DNA of 64,000 bases. Source: Flavobacterium zepuense. Lineage in GTDB: Bacteria > Bacteroidota > Bacteroidia > Flavobacteriales > Flavobacteriaceae. Positions 53,310 to 62,105 of the stretch are shown here, piece after piece. Numbering within the stretch: the first letter of the stretch is position 1; every line of letters begins with the position of its first letter. The stretch spans positions 248,001-312,000 of the forward strand of contig NZ_VJVZ01000003.1 of the NCBI RefSeq assembly GCF_007097145.1, written 5' to 3'. Made by a program: the position numbers and the translations under genes. The notes beneath the pieces were generated by a model that saw nothing but the letters and a program-made list of their open reading frames with translations, was not told where the DNA came from and did no database searches.

Positions 53310-55316
53310 ATGCAAAAATTAATTATAGCACTAATATTGCTTATCAATATATTTTCTGCCAGCATGTTTGCACAGAAAAAGTTTGAACTATCCGATACCG
53401 GAAAATTTGTAAACATTGGCGAACCAAAAATTTCGCCGGATGGTAAAAGCATTGTAATTGTGGTTTCAAGGCCTGATTATGAGCAAAACCGATATAATTA
53501 CGAACTGGTACTGGTTGATATTGCCACCGGCAAGCAGCGAATTTTAACGCAGGACAGGATTGTAGTGGCATACCCCAGATGGTCGCCCGATGGCAGCAAA
53601 CTGGCCTTTATTGCCAAAGTAAGCGCAGCTAAAGATGCATTGGCCCAGATATTTATCATTCCCATGAATGGTGGTGATGCCAAGCAAATAACTAAAGCGC
53701 CAAAAAGTGTACAGCATTTTGCATGGAGCCCAACATCTGATGAAATTGCCTATGCCACTGCCGATGAGCAAAAGCGCAAAAAAGAAATTGAAAAAGGCTA
53801 TACCGATTTTGAAATTGGCAACAATGATGTATTTGTAAACAGCCAGCCCACCCCTACCCACATATGGCTTGTAAATACCCTTACATTTGAACAAAAAAGA
53901 CTTACGGAAGGCGACTGGAGCCTGCCTGTAACCATAATGCCGGGTCCGCCATCATCGCCGTTTTCATGGTCGCCCGATGGTAAATCTATTTTATTTACAA
54001 AGGTGGCAACAGCTTATTCGGGCGATTTGATAGAGCGTACCGTTAATTCGGTTACAGTAGCCGATAAGGCCATCAAACAAATTACCCCGAGGACAACATT
54101 AGAGTCGTACCCCAACTTTTCGCCCGATGGCAGTAAAATATCCTATTGGTACAAAAACTCCGGCAGGCAGGAAAGTAGCTATGAATTGTGGGTTACCAAT
54201 ACCGGTAGCGGTACTGAGGGTAAGGTTATTACCGATAAGCTCGACAGGGATGTATACTGCTCGGTTTGGATGCCCGATGGTAAATCCTTCTTAGTGGGTG
54301 CCCATAACGATAACAAAACATCACTTTGGACGGTTACTTTAGATGGTAAAGCTACCCAGCTGGATTTGGGCACTATTTGCCCTAACTGGTCGTTTTGGGT
54401 AGATGCATCGGTAAGTAAAAGCGGCAGCATTGCCTTTATAGGCTCAAATCCTACCAAACCCGCTGAGCTGTACTATCTAAAATCGGCTACAGCCAAACCT
54501 ATACAGCTCACCAATTTCAATAAGGAAATTGCCGCTATGACCTTGGGTAAAACTGAAACCATCCGCTGGGGAAATGACGGATTAAAGCACTGTGGTATTG
54601 TTACTTACCCCGCTAATTATGAAAAAGGCAAAAAATATCCGCTCGTATTGTTGGTACACGGCGGGCCAAATGCGGCATCGGTAGAAATGTTTGCGCGTTT
54701 CCCGCAGCTGTTGGCCAACCAGGGATATTTTACTTTTGAACCCAATTACAGGGGCAGCGATAATTTAGGCAGTGCCTACAAGCTTGCTATTACAGAAAAT
54801 GCCGGTACAGGCCCGGGTCGCGATGTTATGGCCGGACTGGAAAAATTAAAGGCTACAGGTATAATAGATACTGATAATATTGCTGTTACAGGTTGGTCCT
54901 ACGGCGGATTTATGACGGTTTGGCTTGCAGGGCATTACGGTGGCTGGAAATGTGCCGTTGCCGGTGCTGCGGTTACCGATTGGGTAGACCAATACAGTTT
55001 TAGCGATGGCAATGTAGCGCGCTCAGGGTCACTTGGCGGATCGCCTTTTGTGGGAGATAACATGAAGAAATACATTGAGCAATCGCCTATTACAGAAGCC
55101 CATAATATTAAGGCACCAACCCTCATCCTCTCTAATACAGCTGACCCAAGAGTGCCCATTACGCAATCATATAAATTGTACCATGTACTTAAAGATAATG
55201 GAGTGGTTACTAAATTTATAGGCTGGCCGGTTGCAGCCCATAATGCCAGCGACCCGGTGACACTTTTAGAGAGGGATAAGTACTGGATAGACTGGCTTAA
55301 CACCTATCTTAAATAA
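53310..55316 (+). CDS. S9 family prolyl-oligopeptidase-like peptidase
   Basis: A 668-aa secreted serine peptidase (signal peptide about 1-21, ending SMFAQ). An N-terminal seven-bladed beta-propeller with WSPDGS/FSPDG repeats (ISPDGKSIVI, WSPDGSKLAFI, WSPDGKSILF, FSPDGSKISY) precedes an alpha/beta hydrolase domain with nucleophile Ser near 530 in GWSYGGFM, catalytic Asp near 612 (TADPRVPITQS) and His near 644 (WPVAAHNAS). It cleaves short peptides, probably in the periplasm. Prolyl tripeptidyl or dipeptidyl specificity cannot be told apart here. Confidence 0.94.
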   Translation: MQKLIIALILLINIFSASMFAQKKFELSDTGKFVNIGEPKISPDGKSIVIVVSRPDYEQNRYNYELVLVDIATGKQRILTQDRIVVAYPRWSPDGSKLAFIAKVSAAKDALAQIFIIPMNGGDAKQITKAPKSVQHFAWSPTSDEIAYATADEQKRKKEIEKGYTDFEIGNNDVFVNSQPTPTHIWLVNTLTFEQKRLTEGDWSLPVTIMPGPPSSPFSWSPDGKSILFTKVATAYSGDLIERTVNSVTVADKAIKQITPRTTLESYPNFSPDGSKISYWYKNSGRQESSYELWVTNTGSGTEGKVITDKLDRDVYCSVWMPDGKSFLVGAHNDNKTSLWTVTLDGKATQLDLGTICPNWSFWVDASVSKSGSIAFIGSNPTKPAELYYLKSATAKPIQLTNFNKEIAAMTLGKTETIRWGNDGLKHCGIVTYPANYEKGKKYPLVLLVHGGPNAASVEMFARFPQLLANQGYFTFEPNYRGSDNLGSAYKLAITENAGTGPGRDVMAGLEKLKATGIIDTDNIAVTGWSYGGFMTVWLAGHYGGWKCAVAGAAVTDWVDQYSFSDGNVARSGSLGGSPFVGDNMKKYIEQSPITEAHNIKAPTLILSNTADPRVPITQSYKLYHVLKDNGVVTKFIGWPVAAHNASDPVTLLERDKYWIDWLNTYLK

Positions 55317-55334
55317 TAAATACACACCAAATTA

Positions 55335-55346
55335 ACGATATGTCGT
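55335..55346. promoter_or_regulatory. Upstream activator site candidate, DUF1275 operon
   Basis: ACGATATGTCGT, a 12-bp dyad with one mismatch. Its centre is exactly 63 nt before the GG of a sigma-54-like promoter (55403-55404). The twin site at 61983-61994 has the same spacing. Confidence 0.55.
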
Positions 55347-55400
55347 GAATTATTTTTCATTAAAAATAACTTAATCCCTGTAGTTCAAATACTTATCATT

Positions 55401-55423
55401 TTGGTGTTTTTATTGTTTACTGT
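55401..55423 (+). promoter_or_regulatory. Sigma-54-like promoter candidate of the DUF1275 operon
   Basis: TTGG at 55401-55404, 10 nt spacing after the GG, and TTGT at the -12 position (consensus TTGC), then GTTTACTGT. The start codon follows at 55446. No TAnnTTTG element is present, which fits an alternative sigma factor. The GC to GT change at -12 lowers confidence. Confidence 0.45.
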
Positions 55424-55445
55424 AATGCAATTTATATAATGTATT

Positions 55446-56144
55446 ATGTACCCGCCCCAAAATGCGACATCGCATCCTACTAAAAACATTTGGTACACTA
55501 CCCTGCTATTAACTATCATAGCAGGCTTTTGTGATACCGTTACTTTTGTAGCTGCCGATGCTTTATTCTCAGCCCACGTTACAGGTAATTTTATTGTATT
55601 TGCTTACCAGATAGTTAAAGGCTCAGACATCCTGGCATGGGTAAAACTACTTACATTCCCCATATTCATCGTAGCCGTAATGGTAGGTGGGCGTATTGGT
55701 GCAACAGCAACAAACAGGTACAAATTGTTATTGTGGGAAGGTGTCTTACTAACTGTAGGCGGTTTAACCGTATTACTGCTTAACTATATGTATGGTTATA
55801 GCAACTGGATTATTTATCCTGTTGCCATGACCGTTGTATTTGCCATGGGGCTTCAAAATGCTTTTGGCAAACTGTATGCTAAAGAAACCTATGGCCCAAC
55901 CACTATGATGACGGGAAATGTTACCCAGGCTGCGTTAGACTTAGGTAACCTGTTTAGAACCAGATTTAAAGACTCTGTGGATATCATTAATTTTAAAACT
56001 CAACTGGTAACGTTATCCGGTTTCTTAGCCGGATGTTTTTTAGGAGCGGTAAGCGGTAATTTTTTTGGGCTTGCAACAATAGCTGTGCCGGGCGTAGCTT
56101 TGCTTATATGCTACCTTAAAAACCGTAATAAAACCAGCGCTTAA
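55446..56144 (+). CDS. YoaK/DUF1275 family membrane protein
   Basis: A 232-aa integral membrane protein with about six spans. Family signatures are TIIAGFCDTVTFVAADALFSAHVTGNFIVFA near residues 20-50 and the AMGLQNAFGKLYAKETYGPTTMMTGNVTQAALDLG block near 140-175. The DUF1275/YoaK family has no established function; a transport role is often suggested. It lies first in a plus-strand cluster with a sensor kinase and a sigma-54 activator, so it may be either sensory or the regulated output. The candidate promoter upstream is sigma-54-like. Confidence 0.92.
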   Translation: MYPPQNATSHPTKNIWYTTLLLTIIAGFCDTVTFVAADALFSAHVTGNFIVFAYQIVKGSDILAWVKLLTFPIFIVAVMVGGRIGATATNRYKLLLWEGVLLTVGGLTVLLLNYMYGYSNWIIYPVAMTVVFAMGLQNAFGKLYAKETYGPTTMMTGNVTQAALDLGNLFRTRFKDSVDIINFKTQLVTLSGFLAGCFLGAVSGNFFGLATIAVPGVALLICYLKNRNKTSA

Positions 56145-56186
56145 TAGCAATTTTGCAATTTGTGAGTAATAGATTACCTTTAAAAA

Positions 56187-58115
56187 ATGAATACCAAAGC
56201 ATACATATGTACAGTGTTTTACGCCAATTTACTTGGTGTTTTGTTGCTTTTGTGCACTATGCAATCACTTGCACAAACTCAGGATCAGGATAATACCCAA
56301 GATTTAACCATTCTTTCTAAAGCACCTGAACTTGCTGCTATGCAACAACAAGTAAAACTGTATGAGCAGGCAAAAGACTGGCCCAACACCATAGATGCAC
56401 TGCGTTCTATTGCAATGTACTACATTCATATTCGCGACTTTAGCCCTGCTCTGCCCTATCTTCAAAAAGCGCTTACGTTAGCCAATAATCATGCTAGACA
56501 AAAATCTCCGGAGGTGCTATCAGACATATCTTACTTTTATGGGTACAATGAAGATTATGTGAACAGCCTTAACTATGCCATAAAAGCTTTGAAACTAGCT
56601 GAAAACATGCACCTTAACAATGCTGTTATGTGTACCGTTTACCAAAAGGCTGCAATGGCATATTCATCTGCTTCACAATATAATAATGCAGTTACCTACT
56701 CTAAAAAAGCGGTACAATTTGCTGAAAAAACACAAGACAAAAATCTGATTGTACACGGTTATTTTACCCTTGTTGAAAACCTGGCCCAAGTTCACCACGA
56801 TGCTGAGGCTATTAATAGGTTAAAAGAACTCGAACAAAAATATCCATCCAGTGACCCCGAATTTAATTTTGATCTAAACTACTATTTTACAAACATTTAC
56901 ATTAGGGCAAACAACAAAGAAAAAGCACGCTTTTACTTTAAGAGGCTCTTAGCGATAGACCGGACAGTAAGCGAGTCTCCTCAACACATACAGATGTTTT
57001 ATCCAACTGTTTTTCATTACTATAGCTATACCGGGGAGTATAACCTTGCCAAGCCTTTCCTTGTAAAACAGGCTGAAATGCTTAAAAAAAACTTTAACCT
57101 TACCCAGATTACCAAGAACGAGGAATTTTTATTTATGGCCGACTCTGCATCAGGCAATTACCTGAGTGCCATAGGCCATTACCAGCAATTCCATAAATGG
57201 AAAGACTCGCTGTTTAGTGTAGACAGGGATAAGAAAATGAAGGAGCTGGATATTGCTTACAAAACCGAAAAGAAGGATAAAGACATTAAGCTGTTACAGC
57301 AAAACAGCCGCCTTAAAGATACTACCATAAGCAACCAGGCAACCATTAGGAACATTACGATAGGTGGCATTATTGTACTGTTGCTGTTGCTTATAGTAAC
57401 CTACAGCAGGTACCAGATAAAGCAAAAAAGCAATAAAAAACTGGAGGCCCAACGGGAAGAGATCAACAGGCAAAACGATATATTGCGCCAGCTTGTTAAC
57501 GAGAAGGAATGGCTGCTGCGCGAAATTCACCATAGGGTTAAAAACAACCTACAAATTGTTATCAGCCTGCTCAATACGCAGTCGGCTTACCTTGAAAATA
57601 AAGATGCGCTGCTGGCCATACAAAACAGCCAAAACCGTATGCATGCCATGTCGCTCATCCATCAAAAACTGTATCAAACTGAAAATCTGTCCAGTATAGA
57701 TATGTCCTGGTACATACATGAGCTTGTAAACTATCTTAAAGACAGTTTTGATATAGCTTCAAAAATAAAGTACGTACTTAACACAGAGCCTATTGAGCTT
57801 GATGTGGCACAGGCGGTTCCGCTGGGTTTAATACTTAACGAAGCTATTAGCAATGCCATTAAATATGCATTTCCCAACGATGCCAAAGGCACTATAAATA
57901 TAGAACTGAAAGAAATTGAGACGTGTAAGTACATGCTCAGGATATCAGATAACGGGATTGGGCTGAGCCCTGGCTTTGAGACCGAAGAGCGCGACTCGTT
58001 GGGTATGAACCTTATGATGGGGCTAACGGAGCAAATGGACGGCTCATTTAACATAGCCTCTAACAACGGGGTGGTAGTAACAATTAACTTTATAAAGAGA
58101 AAGGCTGACGTATAG
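56187..58115 (+). CDS. TPR sensor histidine kinase, HisKA_2 type
   Basis: A 642-aa membrane kinase: signal peptide or N-terminal span (residues 7-30), a periplasmic TPR region (about 60-340), one transmembrane segment (about 389-407), a coiled coil, and a kinase core. The phosphoacceptor His lies in LLREIHHRVKNNLQIVISLL (near 447), the HisKA_2 signature; ATPase motifs are NEAISNAIKYAFP (N box, near 551) and DNGIGL (G1, near 588). It presumably senses a ligand through the TPR domain and phosphorylates the response regulator encoded 4 nt downstream. Its ligand is unknown. Confidence 0.94.
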   Translation: MNTKAYICTVFYANLLGVLLLLCTMQSLAQTQDQDNTQDLTILSKAPELAAMQQQVKLYEQAKDWPNTIDALRSIAMYYIHIRDFSPALPYLQKALTLANNHARQKSPEVLSDISYFYGYNEDYVNSLNYAIKALKLAENMHLNNAVMCTVYQKAAMAYSSASQYNNAVTYSKKAVQFAEKTQDKNLIVHGYFTLVENLAQVHHDAEAINRLKELEQKYPSSDPEFNFDLNYYFTNIYIRANNKEKARFYFKRLLAIDRTVSESPQHIQMFYPTVFHYYSYTGEYNLAKPFLVKQAEMLKKNFNLTQITKNEEFLFMADSASGNYLSAIGHYQQFHKWKDSLFSVDRDKKMKELDIAYKTEKKDKDIKLLQQNSRLKDTTISNQATIRNITIGGIIVLLLLLIVTYSRYQIKQKSNKKLEAQREEINRQNDILRQLVNEKEWLLREIHHRVKNNLQIVISLLNTQSAYLENKDALLAIQNSQNRMHAMSLIHQKLYQTENLSSIDMSWYIHELVNYLKDSFDIASKIKYVLNTEPIELDVAQAVPLGLILNEAISNAIKYAFPNDAKGTINIELKEIETCKYMLRISDNGIGLSPGFETEERDSLGMNLMMGLTEQMDGSFNIASNNGVVVTINFIKRKADV

Positions 58116-58119
58116 CCAC

Positions 58120-59496
58120 ATGACAATGAGCACAAAAGAAAAAATATTAATTGTTGAAGACGAATTTATTGTCGCTAACGACCTGAAGATCATACTTAAA
58201 AAGGCTGGTTATGATGTTGTTGGCATAGCATCATCTACACAGCAGGCGCGCGAAATGATACAGGCTAAAAAGCCGGAATGGGTACTGCTGGACATCATAT
58301 TAAAAGGTGATGAAACAGGGATTGACCTGGCTTGGGAGCTGAAGGAAGTAAACATACCGTACCTGTTTATATCGGCCAATACCAATCAAAGTACCCTTGA
58401 GGCGGTTAAACAAACCGAACCCTACGGCTTTATGGTTAAGCCTTTTAGGGAAAAAGACCTGCTTGTAATGCTGGATATTGCCCGTTACCGCTTTGCGTTA
58501 GAGCAAAAAAGCCAGCTTGCCGTAAACAACCCGGCACACCAGCCTGTTTTTGAAGGTATTATAGGAGCCAGCAACTCTGTGCAGGCAGTTCTGAATAAGG
58601 TTAGCGTTGTTGCCCCAACCGATACATCGGTACTGGTACTGGGCGAAAGCGGTACCGGTAAGGAGCGCATTGCCCATACCATACACGAAAATTCGCCCCG
58701 AAAAAACAAGCCTATCGTTGTAGTAAACTGCGCTGCACTGCCGTTATCGTTGATAGAATCAGAGCTTTTTGGATATGAAAAAGGTGCGTTTACGGGTGCT
58801 AATGCACGCCGAATAGGCAAGTTTGAGCAGGCCAACGGCGGTACACTATTTTTAGATGAGATAGGCGAACTACCTTTAGATGCTCAGGTTAAACTACTTA
58901 GAGTATTACAGGAAAAAGAAATTGAACGGATAGGCGGAGAAACCACCGTTAAGGTAGATGTGCGCATTGTTGCCGCCACCAACCGTAACCTGGAATTTGA
59001 GGTGGCACAGGGGCGTTTCAGGCTCGACCTGTATTACAGGCTGAATGTATTTCCTGTGGAATTAGCGCCGCTTAGGGAGCGCAAAGAGGATGTTGAGTCC
59101 CTTGCTTATTACTTCCTCAAAAAATACGCTGCTAAGGCTCATAAAAACGTTACAGGCATAAGCCACAAGGCTTTAAACGAGCTCATGCAGTACGACTGGC
59201 CGGGCAACATCCGCGAGTTGGAGCACCTTATAGAGCGCAATGTATTGCTTGCTTCGGGCAGCGAGATCATAGCGTTTGACTTGGCTGTAACATCACAATC
59301 GGCACAGGTTAAGCAGGCGGCCGATGGTGCAATGCTTTCTATGGAAGACATGGAGCGTGAGCATATTATGACGGCTTTAAAAATGTGCGGCGGTAAAGTT
59401 TTTGGCCCCGGGGGCGCGGCAGAGGTATTAAAAATATCACCCGCCACGCTGTATTCTAAAATGAAAAAACTGGGCATCCGACAGGAATATTACTAA
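58120..59496 (+). CDS. Sigma-54-dependent response regulator (REC-AAA-Fis)
   Basis: A 458-aa NtrC-type activator. The receiver domain has the phosphoacceptor Asp58 (LLDII) and switch Lys107 (MVKPF). The AAA+ domain has Walker A GESGTGKE (175-182), the sigma-54 contact loop GAFTGA (222-227) intact, Walker B LFLDEIGE, and sensor/Arg-finger segments ([21 protein letters not shown]). A Fis-type helix-turn-helix ends the protein ([22 protein letters not shown]). Met3 is an alternative start. It is paired with the kinase encoded 4 nt upstream. Expected to activate sigma-54 promoters, possibly its own operon. Confidence 0.96.
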   Translation: MTMSTKEKILIVEDEFIVANDLKIILKKAGYDVVGIASSTQQAREMIQAKKPEWVLLDIILKGDETGIDLAWELKEVNIPYLFISANTNQSTLEAVKQTEPYGFMVKPFREKDLLVMLDIARYRFALEQKSQLAVNNPAHQPVFEGIIGASNSVQAVLNKVSVVAPTDTSVLVLGESGTGKERIAHTIHENSPRKNKPIVVVNCAALPLSLIESELFGYEKGAFTGANARRIGKFEQANGGTLFLDEIGELPLDAQVKLLRVLQEKEIERIGGETTVKVDVRIVAATNRNLEFEVAQGRFRLDLYYRLNVFPVELAPLRERKEDVESLAYYFLKKYAAKAHKNVTGISHKALNELMQYDWPGNIRELEHLIERNVLLASGSEIIAFDLAVTSQSAQVKQAADGAMLSMEDMEREHIMTALKMCGGKVFGPGGAAEVLKISPATLYSKMKKLGIRQEYY

Positions 59497-59530
59497 ATTT
59501 ACACAACAACTCATTTAAATATAACATATT

Positions 59531-59836
59531 ATGGCTGATATAAAACTGGAACTGAACGAAAAACAACATGGTGGCTTTAACCTGTATGAAGAAGGTACTA
59601 AAATTGGCGAAATGGTGGTAAGCATTGCACCACAATTACTTACCGTTTACCATACCGAAGTTGATGAAAGTGCTGCCGGAAAAGGCTATGCCAAGCAACT
59701 GCTTGATACTATGGTGGCTTACGTTAGGGAACATAACCTGAAAGTTAAACCATTATGCCCCTATGTACACGCCCAGTTTAAAAGGCACCCGGATGAGTAT
59801 AATGACATCTGGCAAAAAAAGGATGGAGAAGAATAA
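59531..59836 (+). CDS. Small GNAT-related N-acetyltransferase
   Basis: A 101-aa protein of the short GNAT-like family (YjdJ/CG-type): GGFNLYEEGTKIGEMVVSIA, the VDESAAGKGYAKQLLDTMVAYVREHNLK acetyl-CoA loop (about 48-75) and the conserved VKPLCPYVHAQFKRHPDEY. It lacks the first GNAT strands, as usual in this subfamily. It follows the response regulator gene by 34 nt and precedes the cupin gene by 18 nt. Substrate unknown. Confidence 0.9.
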   Translation: MADIKLELNEKQHGGFNLYEEGTKIGEMVVSIAPQLLTVYHTEVDESAAGKGYAKQLLDTMVAYVREHNLKVKPLCPYVHAQFKRHPDEYNDIWQKKDGEE

Positions 59837-59854
59837 TCTCAATACCAAACATTT

Positions 59855-60205
59855 ATGTTCAGCATAACAAGAATTTACAGCGATGCCAGTGGCGACAGCC
59901 ATTTTGAAGATTTTACCGTTGCGCTAAAGAGCAATGGCGATATAGGTTTCCTATCGGAAGCTGAGCCTGTTAAGAGTATCATTTTTAGGGAAGTAGCAGC
60001 TTCTTACGATTATGATTTTCACAACGCGCCTCAAAAGCAGTATATAATTCTGGTTGACGGCGGGGTTGAAATTGAGACGTCATTAGGCGAAAAACGCAGT
60101 TTCAATACCGGCGAAATATTACTTGTGGAAGACACCACAGGTAAAGGCCATAAGACCAAAAACCTTGAAAATAAGGCACGTAGGTCGGTTTTTGTAACGC
60201 TTTAA
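59855..60205 (+). CDS. Cupin-fold protein, 116 aa
   Basis: A small single-domain cupin: FSITRIYSDASGDSHFEDFTVAL, then beta strands with FHNAPQKQYIILVDGGVEIETSLGEKRSFNTGEILLVEDTTGKGHKTKNLE. The cupin motif 1 and 2 pattern is recognisable, with a Gln in place of a typical first metal His and a final GKGHKT His. Metal-binding and function cannot be set. It is encoded between the small GNAT and the second sigma-54 activator. Confidence 0.8.
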   Translation: MFSITRIYSDASGDSHFEDFTVALKSNGDIGFLSEAEPVKSIIFREVAASYDYDFHNAPQKQYIILVDGGVEIETSLGEKRSFNTGEILLVEDTTGKGHKTKNLENKARRSVFVTL

Positions 60206-60281
60206 ATCCTCAAACATGAGCTGCTCAAAATCCAATTTTATTGCTATTTTTACACGATCACACTATTAAACCTAACTAACT

Positions 60282-61868
60282 ATGCAGCAAAGAATTCCCG
60301 AGACCGATGCCAAACTTAAAGCCATCCAGGAAAGGGAAAAGAGTCTCATGCTGCAACTTAGCCTTTGCAACCAGTTGTGTTCGGTTACCACTAAAACCGC
60401 GTTAGTCCCTGTAATTACGGGGCTTTTGCATGATAACCTGCCTTTTGACAGCTTTGTTATCTGTGTTGCCGATGCAGCTGAAAAAGAGTACAATATCTTT
60501 TTTCATGATGATGAAAAATCACAGTCGGAGCTTAAAGGTACACCCCATTTTGTTGCAGATGGTTTTTTTGATACCGCATTGCAATCCGCAGATCCTGTGG
60601 TGTTTAACCTGTTAAACCTATCTGCTAAAAATACCCCTGTATTTATTGCACGAGCGCGCCAGGTAGGTATGCGCGAGGCGGTTGCATTTCCGCTGCACTA
60701 CCATAAAAATAATCCCTCGGTGGTGTTTATGTTTTACAAAAGGCAGGGTAGTTTCGACAGAAATGCCGAGCGGTTGCTTAAAAGTATTTCGCTGCAAATG
60801 GCCCTAACGATATCTAATATATTACTTACACAAAAGCTTAATAATCATACAGGTACGCCATCAAATTTTAAAGATCAGGTTATTGAGCAGCAACAGGAAA
60901 CTCATAACCCCGATACCATTTTTACCGATGTTGTAGCAAAAAGTGACGAATTGCAGGAGGTTTTTAAGCTTGTAAGCCAGGTTGCGCCATCAGATTCGGG
61001 TGTACTGTTATTGGGTGAAAGCGGTACCGGTAAAGAGGTTATAGCCAGTGCTATACATAACCTTTCGCCGTTAAAGAACCGTAACATGATACGCGTAAAC
61101 TGTGCCGCCATACCCGAAAATCTTATTGAGAGCGAGCTGTTTGGACACGAAAAAGGCAGCTTTACCGGGGCTACAGAGCGCCGCAAAGGTAAGTTCGAGC
61201 TCGCCAATAACTCCACCCTATTTCTTGATGAGATAGGCGAACTGCCTCTAAACATGCAAACTAAGCTACTCCGCGTATTGCAGGAGAACGAATTTGAGCG
61301 CATCGGCAGCAGCCGGACCATCAAAGTTAAAGTGCGCATTATAGCTGCAACCAACCGCAACCTTTTTGAGGAGATGGCCGGGGGCAGGTTTAGGAGCGAC
61401 CTCTTTTACAGGCTTAATGTATTCCCTATAGTTATTCCGCCGTTGCGCGAAAGGAAATCTGATATACAGCCACTTAGCAACTACTTTATTGACCTGTATT
61501 GCAGTAAATCGGGTAAAAAACCGGTGGCGCTTTCGCCAAAAGTTTTAGAAGCCATGATGATTTACACCTGGCCGGGCAACGTGCGCGAACTAAAACATGC
61601 TATAGAACGCAGCATTTTACTTTCTGATGGTAAAAAAATAACTAAAATGCACTTCCCGGAAATGACTTCTGCTACCGATGCAGAAGGCGAAAAACACCCT
61701 AATATTTCACTTTTGGATGTTGAGAAAGCGCATATTCTTAAGGTAATTAAATTGTGTAACGGACGAATTTCGGGCCCGAATGGTGCCGCAGCGCGATTGG
61801 GCGTCCCTCCTACTACCCTTGCCTCTAAAATGCAAAAGCTCGGCATCAGCAAAAAGCACACATTTTAG
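60282..61868 (+). CDS. GAF-domain sigma-54-dependent activator
   Basis: A 528-aa regulator. An N-terminal coiled coil and GAF sensory domain (about 25-185) replace a receiver; then AAA+ with Walker A GESGTGKE (about 245-252), a sigma-54 contact loop reading GSFTGA (about 292-297, first A replaced by S), Walker [30 protein letters not shown], and a C-terminal Fis-type HTH (GAAARLGVPPTTLASKMQKLG). It probably responds to a small ligand or redox signal by the GAF domain. No kinase is needed. The GSFTGA variant exists in other activators. It precedes the hydrolase operon by 237 nt. Confidence 0.94.
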   Translation: MQQRIPETDAKLKAIQEREKSLMLQLSLCNQLCSVTTKTALVPVITGLLHDNLPFDSFVICVADAAEKEYNIFFHDDEKSQSELKGTPHFVADGFFDTALQSADPVVFNLLNLSAKNTPVFIARARQVGMREAVAFPLHYHKNNPSVVFMFYKRQGSFDRNAERLLKSISLQMALTISNILLTQKLNNHTGTPSNFKDQVIEQQQETHNPDTIFTDVVAKSDELQEVFKLVSQVAPSDSGVLLLGESGTGKEVIASAIHNLSPLKNRNMIRVNCAAIPENLIESELFGHEKGSFTGATERRKGKFELANNSTLFLDEIGELPLNMQTKLLRVLQENEFERIGSSRTIKVKVRIIAATNRNLFEEMAGGRFRSDLFYRLNVFPIVIPPLRERKSDIQPLSNYFIDLYCSKSGKKPVALSPKVLEAMMIYTWPGNVRELKHAIERSILLSDGKKITKMHFPEMTSATDAEGEKHPNISLLDVEKAHILKVIKLCNGRISGPNGAAARLGVPPTTLASKMQKLGISKKHTF

Positions 61869-61982
61869 TCAAAACTACCTTTTCACGACTTAATCGTACC
61901 TGTGAACCTGCAAGTGTGATTTCTGTAACCTGTTAAATGCCAATTAATTAATCTTTATAATTCATAAGGCATTTAAAAAAAC

Positions 61983-61994
61983 ACGATATATCGT
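61983..61994. promoter_or_regulatory. Upstream activator site candidate, hydrolase operon
   Basis: ACGATATATCGT is a perfect 12-bp dyad whose centre is 63 nt before the GG at 62051-62052, matching the site at 55335-55346 in sequence (11 of 12) and spacing. Confidence 0.55.
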
Positions 61995-62048
61995 AAAAAA
62001 TATTTTCTGCCTAAAACATAACTATCTAAAAAACAATAACTTATAGTT

Positions 62049-62072
62049 AAGGCTCTTTTTTTGGTTTACTGT
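62049..62072 (+). promoter_or_regulatory. Sigma-54-like promoter candidate of the hydrolase operon
   Basis: AAGG at 62049-62052, then 10 nt, then TTGG at the -12 position (consensus TTGC), followed by GTTTACTGT as in the twin promoter. The start codon is at 62106. The -12 deviation makes this a candidate only. Confidence 0.4.
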
Positions 62073-62105
62073 TCATAAATCTTTTAATCATTTAATTTAA
62101 AAATT

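Larger units (their letters stand above)
61869..62105. other. Control region of the alpha/beta-hydrolase operon
   Basis: No gene in these 237 nt. It holds the ACGATATATCGT dyad (61983-61994) and the sigma-54-like element beginning at 62051, both described separately. No terminator with a clear T-run follows the activator gene. Confidence 0.6.
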
